Positions 42,779 to 50,214 of a stretch of 64,000 bases of DNA are shown piece after piece; the first letter of the stretch is position 1; each line of letters opens with the position of its first letter. The position numbers and the translations under genes were made by a program. Below the pieces are notes generated by a model. That model ran no database searches and was not told where the DNA came from. It saw only the letters and a list, made by a program, of their open reading frames with translations. Source of the DNA: RUG369 sp050949645 (GTDB taxonomy: Bacteria; Planctomycetota; Planctomycetia; Pirellulales; Thermoguttaceae); assembly GCA_050949645.1 (NCBI GenBank), contig JBMNGC010000001.1, positions 1,240,001 to 1,304,000 on the forward strand. The letters run 5' to 3'.

Positions 42779-43759
42779 TCAATGTTGAACGGTAGGCGGA
42801 GAATTCTGCGAGTCGTTAAGCGTCGCGAGATCGCCGCCCCCCACGACAAAATCTTCAACCGGCTCGTCGCTGATCACGACTGACGAATCACCGACGGGGG
42901 TAAAATCAAAGTTTTCTTCGTTTAGCCCTGGGCCAGAATGCGCGACCTGAGAATCGGAGACTTCAAAACGGAAATCATCAAAATCAGGGTCGGTAAGGGT
43001 TTTGCCATGATGATCAGGATCGTCAAACATTAAAACGTCGGCGTCATAGTGCGGATTCACATAGGAAGGCGCGCGAGGGTCGGTCATGTTAACGTCGGCG
43101 GCAAGCACAGAATCGAAGTCGGAGGAGGTTGCGTTCGGCGAGCACAGACGCGCGTTACGAACAAGATCAGAACGTAACGTTTCCCGATACCGGAACTCGT
43201 GATAAATGAAAATTCCAAGCGCGGCAAGCGCGATCGAGACGGCAAAAAACGTGAAGTGGTCCCTTCCTTTTTCTGAATCTTTGCGTTCGGCCTGCTGCGT
43301 AGGATTTACCGTTAGGGGCGTGGTTTCAACACTCGGATCAAGGGGACGGAGCTGAGCGTCATTGCTTTGACGATCAGTTTTTCCAAGCGACGAATCGACA
43401 TTCGGCTCGGGAGTCGGCGATGAAAGCGTTAAAAAGCCGTCTGGATAGAAGAGGTCCTCTCTTGTCTTGGCTGGCTCGGGCGGACGGTTGCGGCGCGCCG
43501 CGTCGACTGAAGAAAAAGACGTCGAAGAATTGACGTCGCGCGAGGGCACGAACAGAGTCGTGCCGTTGTATGCGGGATCAACATTGACGGGCGGCTGAGT
43601 CCTTTGCGCAAAAAGCGCGGACGCTAAAACGCTCGACAGAATAAAAACGAGCGTCGCTAAGCTGAAAAGGAGCGACGACCACGACAGAAGCTTAGAACGT
43701 CTCGACATAAGCGGGGCGTTCTCCGCTATCTTTTCGTTCTTCAAGGAACCGGTTTTCAT
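42779..43759 (-). CDS. Membrane protein of unknown function with two hydrophobic segments
   Basis: A 326-aa protein I do not recognise. It has a basic N-terminus, a membrane helix at about 26-50 (WSSLLFSLATLVFILSSVL), a polar Pro/Ser/Thr-rich segment (51-168), a second helix (FFAVSIALAALGIFIYHEF, about 170-188), and an acidic, Asp-rich C-terminal part without charge balance (about 200-326). The likely topology is a periplasmic loop between two helices with both ends cytoplasmic. No catalytic motif is seen. It has a good own promoter and is flanked by rnpB and the DUF374 gene. The base composition resembles its neighbours, so a recent transfer is not suggested. Confidence 0.7.
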   Translation of the reverse strand: MKTGSLKNEKIAENAPLMSRRSKLLSWSSLLFSLATLVFILSSVLASALFAQRTQPPVNVDPAYNGTTLFVPSRDVNSSTSFSSVDAARRNRPPEPAKTREDLFYPDGFLTLSSPTPEPNVDSSLGKTDRQSNDAQLRPLDPSVETTPLTVNPTQQAERKDSEKGRDHFTFFAVSIALAALGIFIYHEFRYRETLRSDLVRNARLCSPNATSSDFDSVLAADVNMTDPRAPSYVNPHYDADVLMFDDPDHHGKTLTDPDFDDFRFEVSDSQVAHSGPGLNEENFDFTPVGDSSVVISDEPVEDFVVGGGDLATLNDSQNSPPTVQH

Positions 43760-44083
43760 GGCGCTGTCCTGATCGTCATCTTAAGTCGAAACTCGACGGA
43801 ACGCGGAGCTTATCGCACCGTCCCGCGATGAAACTGCTAAACTCTATCTAACCTCCAAGGTACATTATAAGACGAAATTACCACAGCTTCAATTGCATCA
43901 CCAGTAGAAAAGTCTAAATTACCCACTCGCGTAACCCTCACAATCTTACCAACAATACGCGGTTGAAAATTGCGCAAGACATGCGAATGACAAAACCGCC
44001 GACGTCACCCCTATACTCGTTTTAAATAGATAATTCAACGCCAAGACGCAAAGGACACGAAAAGTCGCCGCAAAAAGAAAAAA
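43760..44083 (-). other. Intergenic region between rnpB and the membrane protein gene
   Basis: It contains the promoter of the membrane protein gene and the U-rich end of rnpB. Nothing else was recognised. Confidence 0.5.
43864..43892 (-). promoter_or_regulatory. Promoter of the membrane protein gene
   Basis: On the minus strand TTGAAG, a 17-base spacer and a consensus TATAAT. The predicted leader is about 100 bases. Confidence 0.65.
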
Positions 44084-44453
44084 CAAAGCGTCGGCGCGTA
44101 AGCCGGATTCTGTACTCGCGAACAAGCAACGGTCATTTATCTCGACGACCAGTTACCTGGTCGTTCTAGCGGTTCACCTGCGCCTTCAAGACGGATCGCC
44201 TTGCGTTCCGAAGAAACGCGACGCGTTTTAACCTTGCTCCCAACGGGGCTTGCCATGCCGTTCCAGTTACCTGAAACGCGGTGAGCTCTTACCTCGCCAT
44301 TTCACCCTTACCTCCGAAGAATCGAAGGCGGTTTACTTTCTGTTGCGCTATCCCTGATCTTACGACCGGCGGACGTTATCCGTCGTTGTATCCTGCGGAG
44401 TCCGGACTTTCCTCAAAGGAATTCCTTTGCGACCGTTCGTCCGACGCTTTGCG
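44084..44453 (-). ncRNA. rnpB: RNase P RNA (bacterial type A)
   Basis: The catalytic RNA that matures tRNA 5' ends. Conserved elements on the minus strand: AGGAAAGTCCGGACTCC near the 5' end and ACAGAATCCGGCTTAC near the 3' end. The P1 helix pairs GCAAAGCGTCGG (44442-44453) with CCGACGCTTTG (44084-44094). A run rich in T follows on the minus strand (TTTTTTCTTTTTG, below 44084) as terminator. Ends are set by P1 pairing and may be off by a few bases. Confidence 0.95.
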
Positions 44454-44458
44454 CGATC

Positions 44459-44486
44459 ATTGTACATTGGCCAAAAATAAATTCAA
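44459..44486 (-). promoter_or_regulatory. Promoter of rnpB
   Basis: On the minus strand TTGAAT, a 16-base spacer and TACAAT, ending six bases before the P1 helix of the RNA. Confidence 0.7.
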
Positions 44487-44525
44487 CTCAAAGATAGCTC
44501 ATTCCACTTTCACCTCATCGCAACA

Positions 44526-44559
44526 TTAAAAAAGGCGAACGATCCAGAGATCGTTCGCC
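44526..44559 (-). terminator. Terminator of the Cys-rich protein gene
   Basis: GGCGAACGATC pairs perfectly with GATCGTTCGCC (4-base loop), followed on the minus strand by six T. Confidence 0.92.
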
Positions 44560-44612
44560 TTCATAAAACTTACTCTTTGTCGATCGGTAGACCGACTCTG
44601 GATGCGCTAGAC

Positions 44613-45242
44613 TCAGTTGCAGCCGACAACTGCGGGTCCGCAAGGCGCGGGAGCGACTTCAACAGGGTCGCAAGGCGCGAGAGAGCCGAAGGGGACGTCG
44701 AAGTAATGTGGACGGAAGAATCCACAATCGTCGGCCGGCGTCGTGACGTCGGCGAGAGCGCAGAATGCGCCGTTGACGAGCTTCAACGCTCCGTTAAGCG
44801 GACGATGAACCGCGTTGTAGAGGCAGGGCGCCAGGTACGGGAACATGGGGCCGCAGGCAGTCGGGGCGGTCACTTCGCAGACGCCGCAGAGATTGCAGCC
44901 CGGCAATCCGCAGCTTCCGCAGTTAGGAGCATCGAGAGCGCCGGCCGGAATGCTCTTCTTGACGATCGGGCCGCAGTTCGGAGGCATGACGACTTCCGGA
45001 GCGGGCGCAGGGGCGCAACTAGGCGTGATCGTCACGTAAGAGACGCAGGGTCGGCATGCGAGCAACGAACGAAGTCCGCTGAAGAGCTCGCACGAGGAAC
45101 CAGTGCAGGAAGCACACGGGGCGCAACTCACGTAGGACGTCTCAGAAGCGGCCGCGCAAGGGGCGCAGTCCTGCGCGAAAGCGTTTCCTGAGGCAAAGAC
45201 CGCCACGAGAGCGAACAGACATGCAGTCAGACGAAATTTCAT
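44613..45242 (-). CDS. Small secreted cysteine-rich protein
   Basis: A 209-aa exported protein of unknown function. I start at the ATG at 45242, where AAGGAG lies 10 bases ahead and a clean signal peptide follows (FRLTACLFALVAVFASGNAFA). The mature part has about two dozen cysteines, many in CxxC pairs or similar (CAPC, CASC, CGSCGLPGCNLCGVC, CRPC), together with Pro- and Ala-rich linkers (CAPAPAPEVV). Paired cysteines suggest disulfides outside the cytoplasm, or metal binding; planctomycetes are known for Cys-rich surface proteins, but I cannot match a family. It is monocistronic with its own strong terminator. Confidence 0.8.
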   Translation of the reverse strand: MKFRLTACLFALVAVFASGNAFAQDCAPCAAASETSYVSCAPCASCTGSSCELFSGLRSLLACRPCVSYVTITPSCAPAPAPEVVMPPNCGPIVKKSIPAGALDAPNCGSCGLPGCNLCGVCEVTAPTACGPMFPYLAPCLYNAVHRPLNGALKLVNGAFCALADVTTPADDCGFFRPHYFDVPFGSLAPCDPVEVAPAPCGPAVVGCN

Positions 45243-46839
45243 TGTAGGTAAACTCCTTTTAAACCTGGAAATCAAACAATCAATCAGTCGCATCTTCGCG
45301 TCAATTCCATTGTTATGCTATCGGAAACTCCCGGCATGCGAGGCTCAACGCTCGACAATCTGCAAGGCTTTCAAAACAACGCGACTAACCCTGACAAGAA
45401 TTGCTTGACTGGATCTTTCGACAATCTTGACTGACAAAATCGTCAAAAACTAATGTTTCGGCGTCCGAGGCGGACGTCAGAAAGCAACAAACGCTTTCCT
45501 AAAATTTGCCTTACCGTCATCGTCATTCTTTTTCAGGAACTTTAAATATCCCGAGTCGGAACCCGGTGGAACCTGCTAAAGAAATCCAATGTAAAAGTTT
45601 GCGGAACCGTCTCGGTCTTAGACCTCGTACAGAACTTCCGCTCCCTTTCGGAGCAGTAGTGTTATCGGAAAGATCAAAATTTCTACTTCAGAAAAAGAAG
45701 GCTTATTAGAGATTCTCAGAACAACAGTAGTATAAATTTCCCAAACAACCGACAAACGCGTTATATCTTAACAGACAACATGCGAATTTAAGATGAAATC
45801 GCGATAAATGAACCGCTGTTCAAGGTAAGGAAGCAGTAATAGTTATGTAGACGTCAACACAAAATCCCCTCCACGCACAATGAAAGGACTCATGTTGACG
45901 TCGACCGTGATTGACGATCGGTTGCCATGGTGGATTATTGCTCGCCGGCGCGCCCGCGAACGCGCGTCCCCTGAGCCTCTCAACCCCTATCGAGCGTCCG
46001 AGTCGATTCCTTCGATCAGGCGCTTTATCGAATCGGGTTTTTCGAGGCCAAGGAGACGATTACCATAAATAAACCTCTTTGCTAGAAGCTCATAATATCG
46101 GGTATAAACGAACAATTTGACATGATACGAACGACGCAAACAGACCGCGTTCCCCGTTTGAAAGGAAGGTCCGGTAATTCTGCGCATTTCCTTTCTTTCT
46201 TCATAAACTTTGTAACGAATCCATTCGTTCCTTGATTCTTAAAGAGCGCTTAGAAAACCCCCATTTGTCTGGAGACTGCAAAATGATAGCGTCGATTCCA
46301 AGGAACGCGTTGCTTCTGAGCTCATCGTTACCAGCCCAATATTTGAGCCTGATCGTTCGTGGTAACAACGACAGGTCCAAGGTTCAGACGACGGGCGGTT
46401 CATCGTTGGTCATTTAAAGAAAAATGACAAATCACGAAGTTCAGAGCAAGTTGTCGAGTGATCGACAAGCGTATTAAGTATTGGCGGCGCGCCTCGGCGC
46501 TGCAAGTCCTGCGAATTTGCCCGATGACTTGGTTGCTCATCGCTTAGACGCACGACTGCGCCCGCTTGCCGCCGAGAAATTACATGGAAGCGGTTTTGAA
46601 AATGAAGACTAACTTGATCCGCGCTAACGCGTAGTAAGGTTGGTCGCCTGTTTCATCAAACGTCGTTCGCTTTGCGGTCGACGTTCCAAAACACGCGGGA
46701 ATTTTCTCCACCGACAGTTTCGCTAGGAGGGCGACTGAAAAGGAGTTCCATTTCGATTTTCAGGAAAACGCACAGGCGTTGAGCAGGAAGCTCGCCCCGA
46801 GAATCGACAAGCCGACGGCGAAAGTCGTCTGGTGAAATC
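45243..46839. other. Gene-poor stretch of about 1.6 kb
   Basis: No protein or RNA gene is firmly supported. The composition is more AT-rich than neighbouring coding DNA up to about 45.9 kb. Several open frames of 60-70 codons occur on both strands without family resemblance. Features worth noting are an inverted repeat at 45850-45902, a GAAAGGAA/TTCCTTTC pair around 46160-46195, and a small divergent frame at its right end. It could hold a small RNA or remnants of lost genes. Confidence 0.5.
45850..45902. repeat. Perfect 10-bp inverted repeat, 33-base loop
   Basis: GACGTCAACA at 45850-45859 and TGTTGACGTC at 45893-45902. It could be a hairpin of a small RNA or a paired operator; no gene is assigned nearby. 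Confidence 0.5.
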
Positions 46840-46841
46840 AT
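46656..46841 (-). CDS. Possible small protein divergent from the protease gene
   Basis: A 61-codon frame beginning ATG-ATT-TCA-CCA. Its start codon overlaps that of the plus-strand protease gene in the tetranucleotide CATG. It has a strong GGAGG nine bases ahead, better than the protease itself, and its codons look like those of neighbouring genes. The product is polar, with no signal peptide or known motif. The overlap of two start codons on opposite strands makes it doubtful that both are used. Weakly supported. Confidence 0.25.
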   Translation of the reverse strand: MISPDDFRRRLVDSRGELPAQRLCVFLKIEMELLFSRPPSETVGGENSRVFWNVDRKANDV

Positions 46842-48783
46842 GTTAAAAATCCTCCAATTTACGATTGGCGTCATTGCTGCGCTCTTTGGATGCGGACTGG
46901 CTTACGGCAATGAACTGGAGAGCCGGGAACAGCTTTGGACGCCGACGTCAACTCGCCCTGTACCGAGTCAGTCGGATACACGGCCGAGCGCGCGGTGGGA
47001 CCTTCCCTCTTTGCGCGCGCTCGACCCGGCTCAGATGCGTAACGTGCGCGCTGAACGCGCTGTTCCTCTTCAGTCGTTTCAGATTGACGAGGACGCCGAC
47101 AAGATCGCGCAGCTTCTTGACGAAGGCGACGCGCTCATGGCTCGGCGACAGTGGCGCGACGCTAAAAAAAGCTTTGAGAAAGGACTGCGAAATTATCCTG
47201 ACAACTCGACGCTTCTTTCCAGATTCGCCGAAGCGCGGAGACGTCAGGAAATTGAAGTTCGATATCAGGACGGCGCTTTCACGACGTTGACTGCCAATGC
47301 GTCGGTCAACGACGTCCTCACGGTCTTTGACGAAGTGTTTCAAGACGTTGAACGGTACCATGTCGACCGCCCCGAATACTCGGAACTCTTCGCCTTTGGA
47401 GTCGCCGGGATCGCCGAGGCGTTGTCGGAAGAATCGTTCTTCATTCAAAATAAACTTTCACTTGAAGATCAGCAAGAAGCCCAGAGAGTCTTTGCCTCTC
47501 TCCGCGACAAGACGGAGAACATTCAGTTTCTCACGAGAGACGAAGTTCGCCGTGTTGCGTTGTGGATGGCTAGACAACTTAGGAAATATGCCAACGTTCC
47601 TGAAACGGCGACGCTTTCCGAGTTTTTATGCTCCGCGATCTGTTCCTTGGACGCCTACTCTTCTCCCCTCACTCCGATGCAGGTGGAGGACGTCTTTTCG
47701 CTAATTGACGGTCGTTTCGTTGGAATAGGGGTCGAACTGAAGTCGGACGATCCAACCAGAGTCGTTCGCGTCATTCCCAGAAGTCCAGCGGAAGAGTCAG
47801 GGGTGGTTGTCGGGGACGAGATCGTCGCGGTCGACGGCGTCATGACAGAAAATCTGACCAGCTCAGAGATCGGCGAATTGCTTCAAGGATATGAAGGCGA
47901 GAAAGCGACGTTGACGCTACGTTCAGAATCCGCGAGGCTCCGCAAAATTGTTGTGACTCGACGTCCGATTGACGTGCCCAGCGTTGAGGACGTCCATATG
48001 CTTGACACGCCTGGGAACATAGGTTACGTCAGAATTTCCTGTTTCCAAAAGACAACCGCGCGCGAGCTCGCCAGCGCGATCGCTCAACTTTCGAGACGTC
48101 AGGCCAAATGTCTGGTGATTGATCTTCGACAGAATCCGGGCGGACTTTTGCAGGAAGCGATCAACGTCTCCGACGTCTTTTTAGACTCAGGAACGATCGT
48201 GCAAACTTATGGACGCAATGGCTTCCATTCGTTCCAGGCGAGCCCCAGCCAGATCTGTTCCCTGCCGCTAATCTTGTTGGTAGACTCCAACAGCGCGAGC
48301 GCGGCCGAGATCTTTGCGGGCGCTATGCAAGAGAACGGTCGAGCGGTTGTTGTTGGAACTCAGAGCTATGGCAAGGGCACCGTCCAGGCGATCGTCCAGC
48401 TTAGTTGCGAGGTTGCGGGCAAGAAACCTATCGCCGGTCTTCGATTGACAACAGAAAAGTTCTATTCGCCTAAGGGACGCGCTTACGCAGGCGTTGGCGT
48501 CACGCCAAACGTCGATATAACGCACGCGCTGTCCGTAGAGGCGCTCGGAGAAAGAACACCGTCGACCGGCCTCAGTCAAATGGAAAGTACGGATTCCGAA
48601 CCTACCTTTGGCTATATTCCCGCCGCCGCGAAAAGGAATTTCTCCGAAATCGATTCCGACTTGTTCCTTTCAACGGCGGTCCGCGAAGCGTTGAAGCTTG
48701 AGCGTTCAGGTCTCTTTCCTCGGACCGCGGTTCAAACGCAGTCTGGCGTACCGAACCCCGGCACGGTCGCAGTTTCCAGATGA
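46840..48783 (+). CDS. C-terminal processing peptidase, S41 family (CtpA/Prc-like)
   Basis: A 647-aa exported serine protease. A signal peptide (LQFTIGVIAALFGCGLAYG) is followed by a TPR-like segment (ALMARRQWRDAKKSFEKGL, about 90-125), a helical region, a PDZ domain near 285-375 (GIGVELKSDDPTRVVRVIP, DEIVAVDGV) and the S41 core. The catalytic Ser is in NSASAAE (Ser487) and the Lys in SYGKGTVQ (Lys512), the spacing usual in Ctp enzymes. VIDLRQNPGGLL and PKGRAYAGVGVTPNV are family hallmarks. The family trims C-termini of periplasmic proteins. Longer than typical CtpA because of the N-terminal part and a tail of about 70 residues. The start has only a poor ribosome site, but the signal peptide fixes it well. 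Confidence 0.93.
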   Translation: MLKILQFTIGVIAALFGCGLAYGNELESREQLWTPTSTRPVPSQSDTRPSARWDLPSLRALDPAQMRNVRAERAVPLQSFQIDEDADKIAQLLDEGDALMARRQWRDAKKSFEKGLRNYPDNSTLLSRFAEARRRQEIEVRYQDGAFTTLTANASVNDVLTVFDEVFQDVERYHVDRPEYSELFAFGVAGIAEALSEESFFIQNKLSLEDQQEAQRVFASLRDKTENIQFLTRDEVRRVALWMARQLRKYANVPETATLSEFLCSAICSLDAYSSPLTPMQVEDVFSLIDGRFVGIGVELKSDDPTRVVRVIPRSPAEESGVVVGDEIVAVDGVMTENLTSSEIGELLQGYEGEKATLTLRSESARLRKIVVTRRPIDVPSVEDVHMLDTPGNIGYVRISCFQKTTARELASAIAQLSRRQAKCLVIDLRQNPGGLLQEAINVSDVFLDSGTIVQTYGRNGFHSFQASPSQICSLPLILLVDSNSASAAEIFAGAMQENGRAVVVGTQSYGKGTVQAIVQLSCEVAGKKPIAGLRLTTEKFYSPKGRAYAGVGVTPNVDITHALSVEALGERTPSTGLSQMESTDSEPTFGYIPAAAKRNFSEIDSDLFLSTAVREALKLERSGLFPRTAVQTQSGVPNPGTVAVSR

Positions 48784-48806
48784 CGTTTAGCTTAAACGTC
48801 GCAGTT

Positions 48807-48846
48807 AAACCTGTCGTGGTCGTTTGCCGACTGCGGCAGGTTTTTT
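48807..48846 (+). terminator. Terminator of the S41 protease gene
   Basis: AAACCTGTCG pairs with CGGCAGGTTT around a 17-base loop and runs into six T. Confidence 0.85.
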
Positions 48847-48879
48847 ATTTCTCACGCACCAGCTTCAAAACAAGCGACC

Positions 48880-48908
48880 TTGTCTAAAGCGGAATAAAAC
48901 GCTATTTT
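48880..48908 (+). promoter_or_regulatory. Candidate promoter of the LptF/G-like gene
   Basis: TTGTCT, a 17-base spacer and TATTTT, about 40 bases ahead of the start. Confidence 0.45.
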
Positions 48909-48949
48909 ACTTGACAGAAAAACTGGTAAAAAAGTTCGGGAGTTTTGGG

Positions 48950-50140
48950 ATGAAAATCTATTCGCGATATGTGTTTTGGCAAGCGATCAAATGGCTTGCT
49001 ATCATGTTGTTGATTTTCGTCTTCGTCATGATCTTTGGACTAATCGTCCAATCTGTTTTGGGTGGTTTGCCTCTTAACATAACGTTCCTGATACTCCCTT
49101 CGCTACTGCCCCAAAGTCTTTCTTACGCTGCGCCCTTTGCGACGCTCTTTGCAATGGGAATCGCGTTCCTCCCGATGGTGCAGCGCGGCGAAATCATCGC
49201 GCTTAAGGTCATAGGCGTCCCGCTTTGGAAAGCGCTTCTGCCAGTCTATATCGCTTTGTTAGGCGTCAGTCTCTTAAGCGTAAAGTTTAATGACGTCTCA
49301 ACGTCGACCGCGCGTGACAAAAGAAATCAAACGATTTTAAATTCCTTTGAGAAAATCATCGTCTCGCAACTTAGGAAAGAAAAAATTTACATTGCCCCAA
49401 ATTCTATCTTCACGATTGAGGTTTCCGACGTCTTGGAAGACGGCACGCTGATTAACCCGTATTTCCAATTCAAGAAGAAGGATATCAGCGCCTTGGCTGA
49501 ACGCGCGAAACTTGGAGTACAATACAGAGTCGACAATCCCCTGATCGTCGTTGACTTTTACAATACGGAAGTCACGGAATCGAATAGCGAAGTCGTCCTG
49601 CCGCAAGATTTTCATTTGGAAGTGCCGCTCAACGAAATCTACAAAAAGAAGGCGCGCGTCGATCCACAGGCGTCGGAAGCGCCAAGAGCGCTCGCCAAAC
49701 TCGAAAAGGAACGCGACGCTTATCACCGACAGATGGCGGCTAAATCGAGCTTCGCACTGCTATGCGGCAACGTAGACGAAGCTTCGACCAAGGAATGGCA
49801 AGCAAGACGAGGACACGAAAGGTATTTCGAGCGTCAGCACAACCTATATCGACTGGTGTCTCCGAGAAACTGGGCGAGCGGCTTCACCTGCTTCTTTTTC
49901 GCATGGGCCATGATACCGCTGACAATCCATTACCCCAAAATTGCAATCGAGACTTCCAAGACGAAATTTTACCTCCCAACCCTAATCGTGATTCCTGTTC
50001 TACTCCTTTTGCTTTATTACCTGCTCTGGGGGATCTTTTACGACGGCACCAAACGAGGCGATTTCCATCCGTACTTTATTTGGGTCGGCGACGTCGCGCT
50101 GGGAATCGTCGGGGCGATTTACCTTAAAAAGATCCACTAA
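48950..50140 (+). CDS. LptF/LptG-family permease
   Basis: A 396-aa inner-membrane protein of the YjgP/YjgQ family. LptF and LptG form the membrane part of the LptB2FG transporter that extracts lipopolysaccharide for export. Start chosen at the ATG at 48950 with GGGAG ahead; an upstream in-frame extension is soluble and atypical. Four hydrophobic segments are in the first 130 residues (AIMLLIFVFVMIFGLIV, SYAAPFATLFAMGIAFL, LLPVYIALLGVSLLSV), including the MVQRGEIIALKVIGVPLWK coupling region. A periplasmic jelly-roll-type domain follows (about 120-290), then three C-terminal helices (FTCFFFAWAMIPLTI, LIVIPVLLLLLYYLLW, DVALGIVGAIYL). The partner gene and LptB are not in this window. Whether it is LptF or LptG is not decided. 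Confidence 0.88.
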   Translation: MKIYSRYVFWQAIKWLAIMLLIFVFVMIFGLIVQSVLGGLPLNITFLILPSLLPQSLSYAAPFATLFAMGIAFLPMVQRGEIIALKVIGVPLWKALLPVYIALLGVSLLSVKFNDVSTSTARDKRNQTILNSFEKIIVSQLRKEKIYIAPNSIFTIEVSDVLEDGTLINPYFQFKKKDISALAERAKLGVQYRVDNPLIVVDFYNTEVTESNSEVVLPQDFHLEVPLNEIYKKKARVDPQASEAPRALAKLEKERDAYHRQMAAKSSFALLCGNVDEASTKEWQARRGHERYFERQHNLYRLVSPRNWASGFTCFFFAWAMIPLTIHYPKIAIETSKTKFYLPTLIVIPVLLLLLYYLLWGIFYDGTKRGDFHPYFIWVGDVALGIVGAIYLKKIH

Positions 50141-50144
50141 ACGA

Positions 50145-50184
50145 GCAAAAAAGAAGGCGCGACGAGACAGAGTTTCGTCGCGCC
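50145..50184. terminator. Terminator between LptF/G-like and beta-helix genes
   Basis: GGCGCGACGA pairs with TCGTCGCGCC (9-base loop). On the minus strand TTCTTTTTT follows, giving a good terminator for the beta-helix gene; it can also stop plus-strand transcripts. Confidence 0.85.
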
Positions 50185-50214
50185 GCCAGCGCTTTGACGC
50201 CGGACGCTTAGCGC

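Noticed and set aside
45506..46187. Small frames of 60-67 codons on both strands in the gene-poor stretch
   Set aside because: No ribosome sites worth naming, no motifs, and uneven codon use; consistent with chance frames.
46340..46400. An SRP-RNA-like CAGGTCCAAGG
   Set aside because: The conserved tetraloop context (GGTCAGGTCCGGAAGG) is not present, so 4.5S RNA is not supported.
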